In this document: piece after piece, positions 1-7,099 of the stretch
Numbering within the stretch: the first letter of the stretch is position 1
Layout of the letters: each line of letters opens with the position of its first letter
Assembly: GCA_900541245.1 (NCBI GenBank)
Contig: UQIS01000042.1
Location: 1 to 18,886, forward strand
Source of the DNA: an uncultured Collinsella sp.
GTDB lineage: Bacteria > Actinomycetota > Coriobacteriia > Coriobacteriales > Coriobacteriaceae
Direction: 5' to 3'
DNA: 18,886 bases
Translations under genes and position numbers: made by a program
Notes under the pieces: model-generated
Told to the model about the DNA's origin: nothing
The model's input: the letters and a program-made list of their open reading frames with translations, nothing else
Databases searched by the model: none

Positions 1-105
1 GGGGAAAGGCGGAGGGCTAGAAGAGGACGGGGCCGAGGACGGTTAAATCAATTTGCGAAAGAATCTTGACGGTACCAGGACAGGTACTGCCCCGCCGGCC
101 AAAAA
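1..105. other. window edge, no identifiable gene
   Basis: No start codon with a ribosome site and no recognisable protein is visible here. One plus-strand frame is open from the window edge to a TAA at 44-46 and another to a TGA at 67-69. Either could be the tail of a gene that begins outside the window, converging on the GntR gene, but the pieces are too short to judge. Confidence 0.3.
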
Positions 106-172
106 AGTTGCGGTGGAATAGTTCCCGTTTTGCCTTTAAGCTGGCCATTCTAGGAACTATTCCACCGCAACT
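101..172 (-). terminator. rho-independent terminator of the adh-gntR operon, 20-bp perfect stem
   Basis: Arms at 106-125 and 153-172 are perfect reverse complements over 20 bp, with a 27-nt loop. Read on the minus strand the hairpin is followed by six T (the A run at 101-106). It lies 10 bp beyond the GntR stop codon, the right place to end the minus-strand operon. On the plus strand no T run follows. The stem is unusually long for a terminator, so it could also belong to a dispersed palindromic repeat family. Confidence 0.75.
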
Positions 173-181
173 AATAGATGG

Positions 182-937
182 TTAGTTCATGCTGCTTTGG
201 TGGCCGGTTCGACCGGTACCGTTGCGCGTCACGGTTTCATGGAGCAAAAAGAACCCGGGGACCTGTTTTGTCTCGGTGTATTCCATAAGGATGCCGTCGG
301 CGTTGTAGGTCTGCCCGCGTATAACGGCGAGTGCGTTAAAGTCGTCGAGATCGAGCACGCGCGTATCCTCGGGCGTGGGATGCTCGATCGTCACATCGCG
401 TTTGCCCGTGGCAATCTTAATGCCAAGATCTTCTTCGAGGTAACGATAGATCGAATCGTTGACAATCTCGGGTGTCAGTCCCGGTACCTGTGAGCTTAGG
501 TAATAGGAGTCGTCGGAGCACACGGCATGTCCGTCTGCATAACGAATGCGTTTGGCGCGCGTAAGCTCGCAGCCTTCGGGAAACCCGGTAATCCCGGAGA
601 GTGCCTTGCTGCAGACGAGGAGCTCAAAGACGGTGGTGACAGTCTTGAGCTCAAAGCCTCGGCTGGTCGCGATTTCCTTAAAGGTCTCGAGTCCGCCGCC
701 ACCACGACTCTTCTCGTCACTGATGTTGCGAATGACGCGCATGCCTTTGCCTTGCTGGGGGAGCACGTAACCATCTGCCGCGAGCATCGAGATGGCGCGA
801 CGGACCGTCATGCGCGAACAGTCAAACAGCTGCGTGAGCTCAGTCTCCGAAGGCAGATAACTCTGATAGGCGTATGTGCCGTCGTCAATCGACTGCTTCA
901 CGTTGTCATAAATAGTTTGGAAGATGGCTCGCGCCAC
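182..937 (-). CDS. GntR/HutC-family regulator, TreR-like
   Basis: A 251-residue cytoplasmic DNA-binding repressor. Residues about 5-70 form the GntR winged helix-turn-helix (PSETELTQLF, then SRMTVRRAISMLAADGY and the wing ending GKGMRVI). The rest is a UTRA effector-binding domain, with NDSIYRYLEEDLG, a block ending in a run of acidic and Leu residues, and MEYTETKQ. This resembles TreR of Bacillus, which senses a phosphorylated disaccharide. The start is GTG at 935-937, with AGGAG six bases upstream (944-948). It lies 65 bp after the dehydrogenase gene on the same strand, probably in one transcript. CTWGACAAG-type operators in the divergent region upstream of the dehydrogenase suggest that it represses its own operon and the opposite PTS operon. 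The effector is inferred to be a phosphorylated alpha-glucoside; the sequence does not prove it. Confidence 0.88.
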   Translation of the reverse strand: MARAIFQTIYDNVKQSIDDGTYAYQSYLPSETELTQLFDCSRMTVRRAISMLAADGYVLPQQGKGMRVIRNISDEKSRGGGGLETFKEIATSRGFELKTVTTVFELLVCSKALSGITGFPEGCELTRAKRIRYADGHAVCSDDSYYLSSQVPGLTPEIVNDSIYRYLEEDLGIKIATGKRDVTIEHPTPEDTRVLDLDDFNALAVIRGQTYNADGILMEYTETKQVPGFFLLHETVTRNGTGRTGHQSSMN

Positions 938-1002
938 GATGGTCTCCTAGAGCTGAGTGCGCGAGCGGTGGATGAGGACCGCTCGCGCAGGTGTCGATCG
1001 AT

Positions 1003-2028
1003 TTACTTGCTGGGGTCGATTATATATTTACCCATGGCACGCAGAGCTGGGTCTGACAGGATGGCGCCGAGTTCGTCGAGGGAAGCCACCTTGGCGACCA
1101 TCGAGGATACGTCGAGCCTGCCAGAGTCGATGAGCTCGAGCGCGCGACGCTGCGTATAAGGGTTGATGTAGGACGAGGTAAGCACAAGCTCCTTCTGGAA
1201 GACCTCGAAGGGCTTGACGGTGATTGTCTCATCGGGCTTGGTGAGGCCGAACATCATGACCGTAGCCTTGTGGCCGGCGATCTGGATGGCCTGCTCGATG
1301 GTGACGGGCTTGCCAACACACTCGATAACGACATCGACGTTGCCGACGCCCTCCTGCTTCAGGCGGGCCGGGACGTCCTCGTGGATGGAATCAATTGCCA
1401 GGTCGGCGCCGAGTTTGAGCGCAACCTCGCGCTTGCCTTCGACGGGCTCGAGCAAGACAACCTTGGTGGCGCCGGCGTTTTTAGCAAGCTGCATCATGAG
1501 CAGACCGATCATGCCACCGCCGATAACGACAACTGTGCTGCCGGGCTTGATGTTGCACATATCGATGCCGTGCAGGCAGCAGGCGACGGGCTCGGTCATA
1601 GCACCCTGCTCAAAGCTGGTGTGATCGCCCAACTTGTAGACTTGCTGCATATCGACGGAGCAGTACTCGGCAAAGCCGCCGTTAACGGTGGTGCCGTAAC
1701 CGGTCATATGCTCGCAGTAGTGGTTGATTCCGTCGCGGCAGGGTTCGCAGCAGCCGCAGGGATGGTTTGGGTCGATGCACACGCGATCGCCCGGTTTAAA
1801 GCCAGCGACGTCGCTGCCCACGGCCTCGACAACGCCCGCAAACTCATGACCAAGGATCGTGGGCGGGGTAACGTCGGCTGCACCCTTGTCGCCTTCATAG
1901 ATATGAACGTCGGTACCGCAGACGCCGCAAGCTTTGACGTTGATCAGAGCGTCGCGCTTGCCCACGGCCGGCTTTGCCGATTCCTCGACTCTGAGGTCGT
2001 GCTTTCCATAGAAGACCGCGCTTTTCAT
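1003..2028 (-). CDS. zinc-dependent medium-chain alcohol/polyol dehydrogenase
   Basis: A 341-residue NAD(P)-dependent oxidoreductase of the sorbitol/threonine dehydrogenase branch of the medium-chain family. Visible are the catalytic zinc ligands in GVCGTD and GHEFAG, a four-cysteine structural zinc loop (PCGCCEPCRDG then HYC), and a Rossmann motif VIGGGMIGLL. Length is normal for the family (about 340-350). ATG at 2026-2028 has an AAGGAG ribosome site five bases away. Substrate cannot be read from sequence. The neighbours (TreR-like regulator, maltose-type PTS, GH4 glucosidase) suggest a sugar, polyol or sugar alcohol linked to disaccharide use. It is first gene of a two-gene minus-strand operon with gntR, transcribed from the promoter at 2065-2093. 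Confidence 0.9.
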   Translation of the reverse strand: MKSAVFYGKHDLRVEESAKPAVGKRDALINVKACGVCGTDVHIYEGDKGAADVTPPTILGHEFAGVVEAVGSDVAGFKPGDRVCIDPNHPCGCCEPCRDGINHYCEHMTGYGTTVNGGFAEYCSVDMQQVYKLGDHTSFEQGAMTEPVACCLHGIDMCNIKPGSTVVVIGGGMIGLLMMQLAKNAGATKVVLLEPVEGKREVALKLGADLAIDSIHEDVPARLKQEGVGNVDVVIECVGKPVTIEQAIQIAGHKATVMMFGLTKPDETITVKPFEVFQKELVLTSSYINPYTQRRALELIDSGRLDVSSMVAKVASLDELGAILSDPALRAMGKYIIDPSK

Positions 2029-2064
2029 GGTGACTCCTTAACGTGGCGGTGAATGTTGTAATGA

Positions 2065-2093
2065 AGTATAGGCATGTCTATAGATATAGACAA
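2065..2093 (-). promoter_or_regulatory. sigma-A-type promoter of adh-gntR
   Basis: On the minus strand, TTGTCT (2088-2093) is followed by exactly 17 bases and TATACT (2065-2070), giving matches of 4/6 and 5/6 to the vegetative consensus. Operator copy A (2075-2094) covers the -35 box and spacer, so a bound repressor would block polymerase directly. Confidence 0.65.
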
Positions 2094-2108
2094 GCACATC
2101 TAGACAAG
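2075..2108. promoter_or_regulatory. operator copies A and B for the GntR-type regulator
   Basis: Copy A is an inverted repeat with 8-bp arms TGTCTATA and TATAGACA separated by two bases (2075-2092), continuing to TATAGACAAG. Copy B is TCTAGACAAG (2099-2108), containing the palindrome TCTAGA. Both share the half-site TAGACAAG with copy C at 2226-2239. The spacing and palindromy fit the dimeric sites bound by TreR-like GntR proteins; which protein binds is inferred. Confidence 0.6.
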
Positions 2109-2225
2109 TAGAAAAGAAAAATGAAATGCAGCCATCAGCTATGTCAGATTTAACAGGCGAAATACTGGACATATACCGTTTACAGCCAATAATCAACCGT
2201 TTACCGACCGTAGTATTAATGCTAA

Positions 2226-2248
2226 CTTGTCTAGATAAGTGATATGAT
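2226..2248 (+). promoter_or_regulatory. operator copy C and extended -10 promoter of malP
   Basis: CTTGTCTAGATAAG (2226-2239) is a 14-bp palindrome with one mismatch, matching the half-sites of copies A and B. Immediately after it is TGATATGAT (2240-2248), an extended -10 box (TGn plus TATGAT, 5/6 to consensus) without a good -35. The operator sits where a -35 would be. Transcription would begin near 2255, leaving a leader of about 130 nt. Confidence 0.55.
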
Positions 2249-2384
2249 AAAAATAGAAGCGCAAGAAGTCAGGGAAGCGGGCCCACCCGTCCTATTGCAC
2301 GAGGTACACGCAAACGGCGCGTCTGCGGTCTCGAGTGAAGCCAAAACCGCAGCGCTCCGAATGAAGAGAGGGGGATTCCCCGTC

Positions 2385-3992
2385 ATGATGCAAAAGATAC
2401 AACGTTTCGGCGGTGCAATGTACACGCCTGCAATTCTTTTCGCATTTTCCGGAATCGTCGTCGGCCTGGGTACGTTGTTTACCACCGAGGCGATCTTTGG
2501 CGAGATGGCCACAGCGGGTCATCTTTGGTTTGATTGCTGGAATGTGCTGCTCCAGGGTGGTTGGACGCTCTTTAACCAGATGCCGTTGCTGTTTTGCGTA
2601 GCGTTGCCAATCTCGCTCGCGAACAAGCAGAACGCTCGCTGCTGCATGGAGGCTTTGGCCATCTACCTTACCTTCAACTACTTTGTAAGCACAATCTTGG
2701 GGCAGTGGGGTCCTGTCTTTGGTGTTGACTTCTCTGTCGAGGCGGGCAGCGGTACTGGTCTTGCCACTATCGCAAGCATCAAAACGCTTGATATGGGCAT
2801 CATGGGCGCGCTTATCATTTCTGGTATCGCCACGATGCTGCATAACAAGTTCTTCGATACCGAGCTCCCCGAGTGGCTGGGCGTGTTCTCGGGCTCCGTG
2901 TTCATTTATATGATCGGTTTCTTCGTTATGGTTCCGGTCGCTCTTATCGCCTGCCTGGTGTGGCCGCATGTTCAGGCTGCTATCTCCGCCTTCCAGGGAT
3001 TCATCCTTTCCGCCGGTACGTTTGGCGTGGGCGTCTTTGCTTTCTTCGAGCGCGTGCTGATCCCTACAGGCCTTCACCACTTTATCTATACGCCGTTCTA
3101 TTACGACAACGCGGCGGTCAATGGCGGCATCTTTGCCGCTTGGGCCAACATCCTGCCCCAACTGGCTGCCGATCCGAGCGTTGCTCTTAAGGATGCCGCA
3201 CCCTGGGCTGCCTATACCTGCCCTGGTTGGACTAAGGTCTTCGGCTCGCTTGGCGTCGCCATTGCGTTTTATATGACCGCCAAACCCGAGCGCAAGCAGC
3301 GCGTCAAGGCTCTGCTGATCCCGGTCACCCTTACCGCTATGCTTTGCGGTATTACCGAGCCGCTTGACTTCACCTTCCTGTTCATTGCGCCCGGCCTGTT
3401 CGTCGTCCACTGCGTGCTCGGAGCGCTTGGCTGCATGGCTCAAAACCTCCTTGGCGTCGTGGGCATCTTCGACGGCGGCATCATCTCGATGCTCTCGTGG
3501 GACTGGCTGCCCCTTTGGGCCGCACACGGTCTGCAGTACGCCATCTCCATCCTTGTCGGTCTGTGCTTTACCGCCCTTTGGGTCGTGGTCTTCCGTTTCC
3601 TGATCGTCAAGTTCGACTTTAAGACCCCCGGTCGCGAGGATGACGATGTTGAGGTCGAGCTCAAGTCCAAGGCCGACTACAAGCAAAAGCAGGGCGGTGC
3701 TGCTGGCAAATCGGTCGCCCAGAGTAAAGATGATGAGCGCTTGGTGCTTGCCGAGAACATCCTCGATCTGCTCGGTGGCACGGATAACATCATCGATGTA
3801 ACTAACTGCGCTACCCGTCTGCGCGTTAACGTCAAGGACAAGAGCGTCGTTGCACCCGAGGCTTCCTTCAAGGCGATCGGTACGCATGGCTTGGTGGTCC
3901 AAGGTCAGTCAATCCAGGTCATCATCGGCCTTACCGTCCCGCAGGTTCGCGAGAAGTTCGAGAGTCTTCTGAAGTTCGAGAGTCTTCTGTAA
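2385..3992 (+). CDS. malP: alpha-glucoside (maltose-type) PTS permease EIICB
   Basis: A 535-residue membrane permease that imports and phosphorylates an alpha-glucoside, most likely maltose, to its 6'-phosphate. From the opening MMQKIQRFGGAMYTPAILF through GLHHFIYTPF and GITEPLDFTFLF it closely follows Bacillus MalP/GlvC. Residues 1 to about 430 are the hydrophobic EIIC domain. After a charged linker a EIIB domain (about 455-535) carries the phosphorylatable cysteine in NCATRLRV (Cys475). There is no EIIA domain, as in MalP, so a partner EIIA from elsewhere is needed. The start at 2385 is chosen because AAGAGAGGGGG lies about ten bases upstream and the homologous proteins begin here; upstream in-frame ATGs at 2244 and 2361 are less likely. 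The last twelve residues contain a duplicated KFESLL. It precedes the GH4 gene, which would hydrolyse its product. Confidence 0.93.
   Translation: MMQKIQRFGGAMYTPAILFAFSGIVVGLGTLFTTEAIFGEMATAGHLWFDCWNVLLQGGWTLFNQMPLLFCVALPISLANKQNARCCMEALAIYLTFNYFVSTILGQWGPVFGVDFSVEAGSGTGLATIASIKTLDMGIMGALIISGIATMLHNKFFDTELPEWLGVFSGSVFIYMIGFFVMVPVALIACLVWPHVQAAISAFQGFILSAGTFGVGVFAFFERVLIPTGLHHFIYTPFYYDNAAVNGGIFAAWANILPQLAADPSVALKDAAPWAAYTCPGWTKVFGSLGVAIAFYMTAKPERKQRVKALLIPVTLTAMLCGITEPLDFTFLFIAPGLFVVHCVLGALGCMAQNLLGVVGIFDGGIISMLSWDWLPLWAAHGLQYAISILVGLCFTALWVVVFRFLIVKFDFKTPGREDDDVEVELKSKADYKQKQGGAAGKSVAQSKDDERLVLAENILDLLGGTDNIIDVTNCATRLRVNVKDKSVVAPEASFKAIGTHGLVVQGQSIQVIIGLTVPQVREKFESLLKFESLL
3954..3989 (+). 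repeat. exact 18-bp tandem duplication at the end of malP
   Basis: The unit AAGTTCGAGAGTCTTCTG occurs twice back to back (3954-3971 and 3972-3989), immediately before the stop codon. It adds one extra KFESLL hexapeptide to the EIIB tail without changing the frame. It looks like a recent replication-slippage event. Confidence 0.95.
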
Positions 3993-4010
3993 ACCATCGT
4001 CCATCGAAAC

Positions 4011-4050
4011 AATCGGCCTTGCAGAGCCGGTATGCACCGCAAGGCCGATT
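4011..4050 (+). terminator. intercistronic hairpin between malP and malA
   Basis: Perfect 12-bp arms AATCGGCCTTGC (4011-4022) and its complement (4039-4050), with a 16-nt loop that itself can form GGT-ATGC-ACC. It lies 19 bp after the malP stop and about 97 bp before malA. No T run follows directly (CTAGAGATAAAAA), so it is more likely a partial terminator or mRNA-stabilising hairpin than a full stop. It could set the ratio of permease to glucosidase. Confidence 0.5.
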
Positions 4051-4147
4051 CTAGAGATAAAAAACTCCACTTCTAGGTAACAATTCCAAACCGTACAGGC
4101 CGCGTGCGGGGATGGATTGAGCAAGCGGCCAGAATGAGGAGGACATC

Positions 4148-5491
4148 ATGTCCAAGAAAAACTATGCCGTGACCATTGCCGGCGGTGGCTCTACCTTCAC
4201 TCCGGGCATCGCTCTGATGCTGCTTGAGGAGCGCGACCGCTTCCCGGTCAACAAGGTGACCTTCTACGACAACAACGCCGAGCGCCAGGAGATCGTTGCC
4301 AAGGCGTGCGAGATCTACTTCCACGAGAACGCTCCCGAGGTTGAGTTCAACTACACCACCGACCCCGAAACCGCTTTTACCGGTACTGACTTCGTCCTTG
4401 CTCACATCCGCGTGGGTCTCTACGCTATGCGCGAGCTCGACGAGAAGATCCCCCTCAAGTACGGCTGCGTTGGTCAGGAGACCTGCGGCGCTGGCGGCAT
4501 CGCCTACGGCATGCGCTCCATCGGCGGTGTCATCGAGATCCTCGACTACATGGAGAAGTACAGCCCCAACGCCTGGATGCTCAACTACTCCAACCCCGCG
4601 GCCATCGTCGCCGAGGCCTGCCGCGTGCTGCGCCCCAACAGCCGCATCATCAACATCTGCGACATGCCGATCGACCTCATGGATAAGATGAGCCGTATGT
4701 GCGGCATCAAGGATCGTCGCGAGCTGCAGTATAGCTACTACGGCCTCAACCACTTTGGTTGGTGGAGCAAAATCTACGACAAGGATGGCAACGACCTCAT
4801 GCCGCAGATTAAGGAGCACATGGCTAAGAACGGCTACCTGGACGGCATCGAGCACGAGGCCGGTAAGGAGCAGCACGTCGAGGAGAGCTGGATTCACACC
4901 TTCGGCAAGGCCAAGGATGTCTATGCTGTCGATCCCGAGACGATTCCCAATACCTACCTCAAGTATTACCTGTACCCGGACTATGTCGTCGAGACGTCTG
5001 ACCCCAACTACACTCGCGCCAATGAGGTTATGGATGGCCGCGAGAAGAAGGTCTTTGGCGCTTGCCGCGACATCATTGCCAAGGGTACTGCCAAGGACGG
5101 CGGCTTTGAGCCTGACGTACATGCCAACTACATCGTCGACCTTGCCTGCGCACTGGCCGAGAACACGCTCGAGCGCTTCCTGCTGATCGTCCCCAACGAT
5201 GGCGCTGTGCCCAACTTCGACCCGACGGCCATGGTCGAGGTGCCTTGCATCGTCGGTTCCAACGGCTTTGAGAAGATCTGCCAGGGCCCGATTCCGCAGT
5301 TCCAGAAGGGCCTGATGGAGCAGCAGGTTTCCGTTGAGAAGCTCGTTGTCCAGGCTTGGGTTGAGGGCAGCTACCAGAAGCTCTGGCAGGCGCTCACGCT
5401 CTCCAAGACCATTCCTTCGGCGAGCGTTGCTAAGCAGATCCTGGACGAGCTCATCGAGGCCAACAAGGATTTCTGGCCCGAGCTTAAGTAA
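4148..5491 (+). CDS. malA: 6-phospho-alpha-glucosidase, glycoside hydrolase family 4
   Basis: A 447-residue cytoplasmic enzyme that cleaves maltose 6'-phosphate and related phospho-alpha-glucosides to glucose and glucose 6-phosphate. GH4 enzymes use NAD+ and a divalent metal (Mn2+) in a redox-elimination mechanism. The N-terminal dinucleotide loop is IAGGGSTFTPG (residues 10-20). Metal ligands are visible as Cys171 in CDMP and His202 in GLNHFGWW. The sequence follows Bacillus MalA/GlvA closely to the C-terminal NKDFWPEL, and length is typical. ATG at 4148 is preceded by GAGGAGG. It lies downstream of the PTS permease that supplies its substrate and is probably co-transcribed with it. Other phospho-alpha-glucosides are possible substrates. 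Confidence 0.95.
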   Translation: MSKKNYAVTIAGGGSTFTPGIALMLLEERDRFPVNKVTFYDNNAERQEIVAKACEIYFHENAPEVEFNYTTDPETAFTGTDFVLAHIRVGLYAMRELDEKIPLKYGCVGQETCGAGGIAYGMRSIGGVIEILDYMEKYSPNAWMLNYSNPAAIVAEACRVLRPNSRIINICDMPIDLMDKMSRMCGIKDRRELQYSYYGLNHFGWWSKIYDKDGNDLMPQIKEHMAKNGYLDGIEHEAGKEQHVEESWIHTFGKAKDVYAVDPETIPNTYLKYYLYPDYVVETSDPNYTRANEVMDGREKKVFGACRDIIAKGTAKDGGFEPDVHANYIVDLACALAENTLERFLLIVPNDGAVPNFDPTAMVEVPCIVGSNGFEKICQGPIPQFQKGLMEQQVSVEKLVVQAWVEGSYQKLWQALTLSKTIPSASVAKQILDELIEANKDFWPELK

Positions 5492-5531
5492 GGACTGCTG
5501 TCTCGAACTCTTACGCATCTCTGCTTCATTT

Positions 5532-5575
5532 GCGCCGCCGCGGTGTCCGGATTCGCCCGGATGCTGCGGCGGCGC
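5532..5575. terminator. GC-rich hairpin between malA and ychF
   Basis: Arms GCGCCGCCGC (5532-5541) and GCGGCGGCGC (5566-5575) are perfect over 10 bp, and an inner TCCGG/CCGGA pair extends the stem. No T tract follows. It is probably a transcript-end or attenuating structure after malA. TATACT directly after it (5576-5581) may be a -10 box for ychF, though no good -35 is seen. Confidence 0.5.
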
Positions 5576-5618
5576 TATACTTATACAGTTTGAAGTACCT
5601 GTACCAAAAGGAGCTGTC

Positions 5619-6695
5619 GTGTCCCTTTCCATCGGTATCGTGGGCCTGCCCAACGTGGGCAAGTCGACGCTGTTCACCGCGCTTACCAAAAAGACCGGCC
5701 TTGCCGCCAACTACCCGTTCGCCACGATCGACCCCAACGTGGGTATCGTCGACGTGCCCGATAGCCGCCTGCAAAAGCTTGCCGACATCGTCAACCCGGG
5801 CCGCATTGTGCCGGCTACGGTCGAGTTTGTCGACATCGCGGGCCTGGTGAAGGGTGCCAACGAGGGCGAGGGCCTGGGCAACCAGTTCTTGGCAAACATC
5901 CGCGAGACCGATGCCATCTGCGAGGTCGTGCGCTACTTTAAGGACCCCAACGTCATGCGTGAGGTGGGCCGCACGGGCGAGTTCGTCGATCCTGCCGGCG
6001 ATGCCGACACCATCATGACCGAGCTTATCCTGGCCGACATGGGCACGCTCGAGAAGCAGCTGCCCAAGCTCGAGAAGGAGGCCAAGCGCGACAAGGAGCT
6101 CATGCCCAAGTTCGAGGTGGCCAAGCGCCTGCTTGCCTGGCTCAACGAGGGCAAGCGCGCCGCATCCATGGAGATGACCGACGAGGAGCGTGCCGCCGCC
6201 AAGGGCCTGTTCCTGCTCACTATGAAGCCCATCCTGTATGTGGCCAACGTGGACGAGGATATGCTCAACGACGATCTGGCGCCCATCGATGGTGTCAAGC
6301 CGCTGCCCATCTGCGCCAAGATCGAGGCTGAGCTTTCCGAGCTCGATCCCGAGGATGCGGCCGACTACCTGGAGAGCCTGGGCCTGGAACAGCCCGGCCT
6401 GGACGTGCTCGCGCAGGCCGCCTACAAGCTGCTCGGCCTGCAGTCGTTCTTTACGGCTGGCGAGATGGAGGTCAAGGCCTGGACGGTTCGCCAAGGCGCG
6501 ACTGCCCCGCAGGCTGCCGGCGTCATCCACACCGACTTTGAGCGCGGCTTTATTAAGGCCGAGGTCATTGGCTACGACGACTACATCGAGCTCGGCGGCG
6601 AGCAGGGCGCCAAGGCCGCCGGCAAGTTGCGTATTGAGGGCAAGGACTATGTCATGGCCGATGGCGACGTCGTGCACTTCCGCTTTAACGTGTAA
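5619..6695 (+). CDS. ychF: redox-regulated ATPase YchF (Obg-like)
   Basis: A 358-residue P-loop ATPase of the Obg/HflX group that binds ribosomes and modulates stress responses in other bacteria. The P-loop is GLPNVGKST (residues about 8-16), switch II is in DIAGLVKGANEGEGLGNQFL, and the base-recognition motif is NVDED rather than NKxD, the hallmark of YchF preference for ATP. A C-terminal TGS-type domain ends in YVMADGDVVHFRFNV. Length matches the family (about 363). Start is GTG at 5619, with AAGGAG five bases upstream; the open frame continues upstream into malA but that part is not homologous. It overlaps the ribosome site of the next small gene. Confidence 0.95.
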   Translation: MSLSIGIVGLPNVGKSTLFTALTKKTGLAANYPFATIDPNVGIVDVPDSRLQKLADIVNPGRIVPATVEFVDIAGLVKGANEGEGLGNQFLANIRETDAICEVVRYFKDPNVMREVGRTGEFVDPAGDADTIMTELILADMGTLEKQLPKLEKEAKRDKELMPKFEVAKRLLAWLNEGKRAASMEMTDEERAAAKGLFLLTMKPILYVANVDEDMLNDDLAPIDGVKPLPICAKIEAELSELDPEDAADYLESLGLEQPGLDVLAQAAYKLLGLQSFFTAGEMEVKAWTVRQGATAPQAAGVIHTDFERGFIKAEVIGYDDYIELGGEQGAKAAGKLRIEGKDYVMADGDVVHFRFNV

Positions 6696-6706
6696 GGACG
6701 ACGCAT

Positions 6707-7090
6707 ATGTTCAAATATGGCAAAAAAGCCGGCTACATGGGCATCGCACTGCTGGTGCTTGCGGTGCTTCCGCTGGTGGTCGCAGCGTTTGTAATCCCCA
6801 ACATTGGCCCCGAGGTGGCAACGAAGTTTAACGCAGCCGGCGAGGTGACGCGATGGGGCAAGAGCTACGAGCTGCTGGCGCTACCGGTGCTCAACCTGCT
6901 GCTGAGCGTGGCGACATACTTTACGGCGGGACGTCAAGCCAAAAACAATGATGACTCCGCCGCCATGGCGCGCATCGTGTGCGAACGCTACCTGCGCAAC
7001 GGTTGCATCACGGGTGTGTTCCTCAACGTGATCAACGTTTACTTTATGTACTCGGCGATTACCGGAACGGGCTTTGGCTTTGGTTTCTAG
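6707..7090 (+). CDS. small DUF1648-like membrane protein
   Basis: A 127-residue predicted inner-membrane protein with hydrophobic stretches at about 11-31, 52-71 and 103-122. The segment IPNIGPEVATKFNAAGEVTRWGKSYELLALPVLNLL has the spacing of DUF1648, the N-terminal part of SdpI-type proteins (P, then a hydrophobic loop, N..G.v.rwG, and a proline in the second segment). It is shorter than SdpI and lacks the second half, so immunity or signalling function is unproven. ATG at 6707 is 11 bases after the ychF stop, and the ribosome site AAGGA overlaps the ychF stop, so it is translated from the ychF transcript. Confidence 0.75.
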   Translation: MFKYGKKAGYMGIALLVLAVLPLVVAAFVIPNIGPEVATKFNAAGEVTRWGKSYELLALPVLNLLLSVATYFTAGRQAKNNDDSAAMARIVCERYLRNGCITGVFLNVINVYFMYSAITGTGFGFGF

Positions 7091-7099
7091 CTTGTCCTT

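Larger units (their letters stand above)
2029..2384. promoter_or_regulatory. divergent control region between adh-gntR and malP-malA
   Basis: A 356-bp AT-rich stretch without a gene. It holds both promoters, three operator copies, a pair of ACCGTTTAC direct repeats (2175-2183 and 2196-2204, 21 bp apart), and a leader of about 130 nt before malP. The leader has a small hairpin with arms CTGCGGT and ACCGCAG on either side of about 2335. An open frame from an ATG at 2244 runs through the leader into malP, but it overlaps the predicted -10 box and lacks a ribosome site, so it is not taken as coding. Confidence 0.7.

Noticed and set aside
71..89. Doubled GGTAC near the window start as an operator
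   Set aside because: Only five bases are repeated, without symmetry or a promoter next to it.
2244..2384. Upstream start of malP adding 47 residues
   Set aside because: The ATG at 2244 overlaps the predicted -10 box and has no ribosome site. The added residues do not look like any EIIC N-terminus, and homologues begin at the ATG at 2385.
2292..3902. Minus-strand open frame of 536 codons
   Set aside because: It is antisense to malP and is rich in charged residues in the pattern of a complement of hydrophobic codons. No start signal is seen.
4073..5710. Minus-strand open frame of 545 codons
   Set aside because: It lies antisense to the strongly conserved malA gene, reads as a low-complexity leucine-, valine- and aspartate-rich chain, and has no ribosome site. 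Long antisense frames are expected opposite genes of biased codon use.
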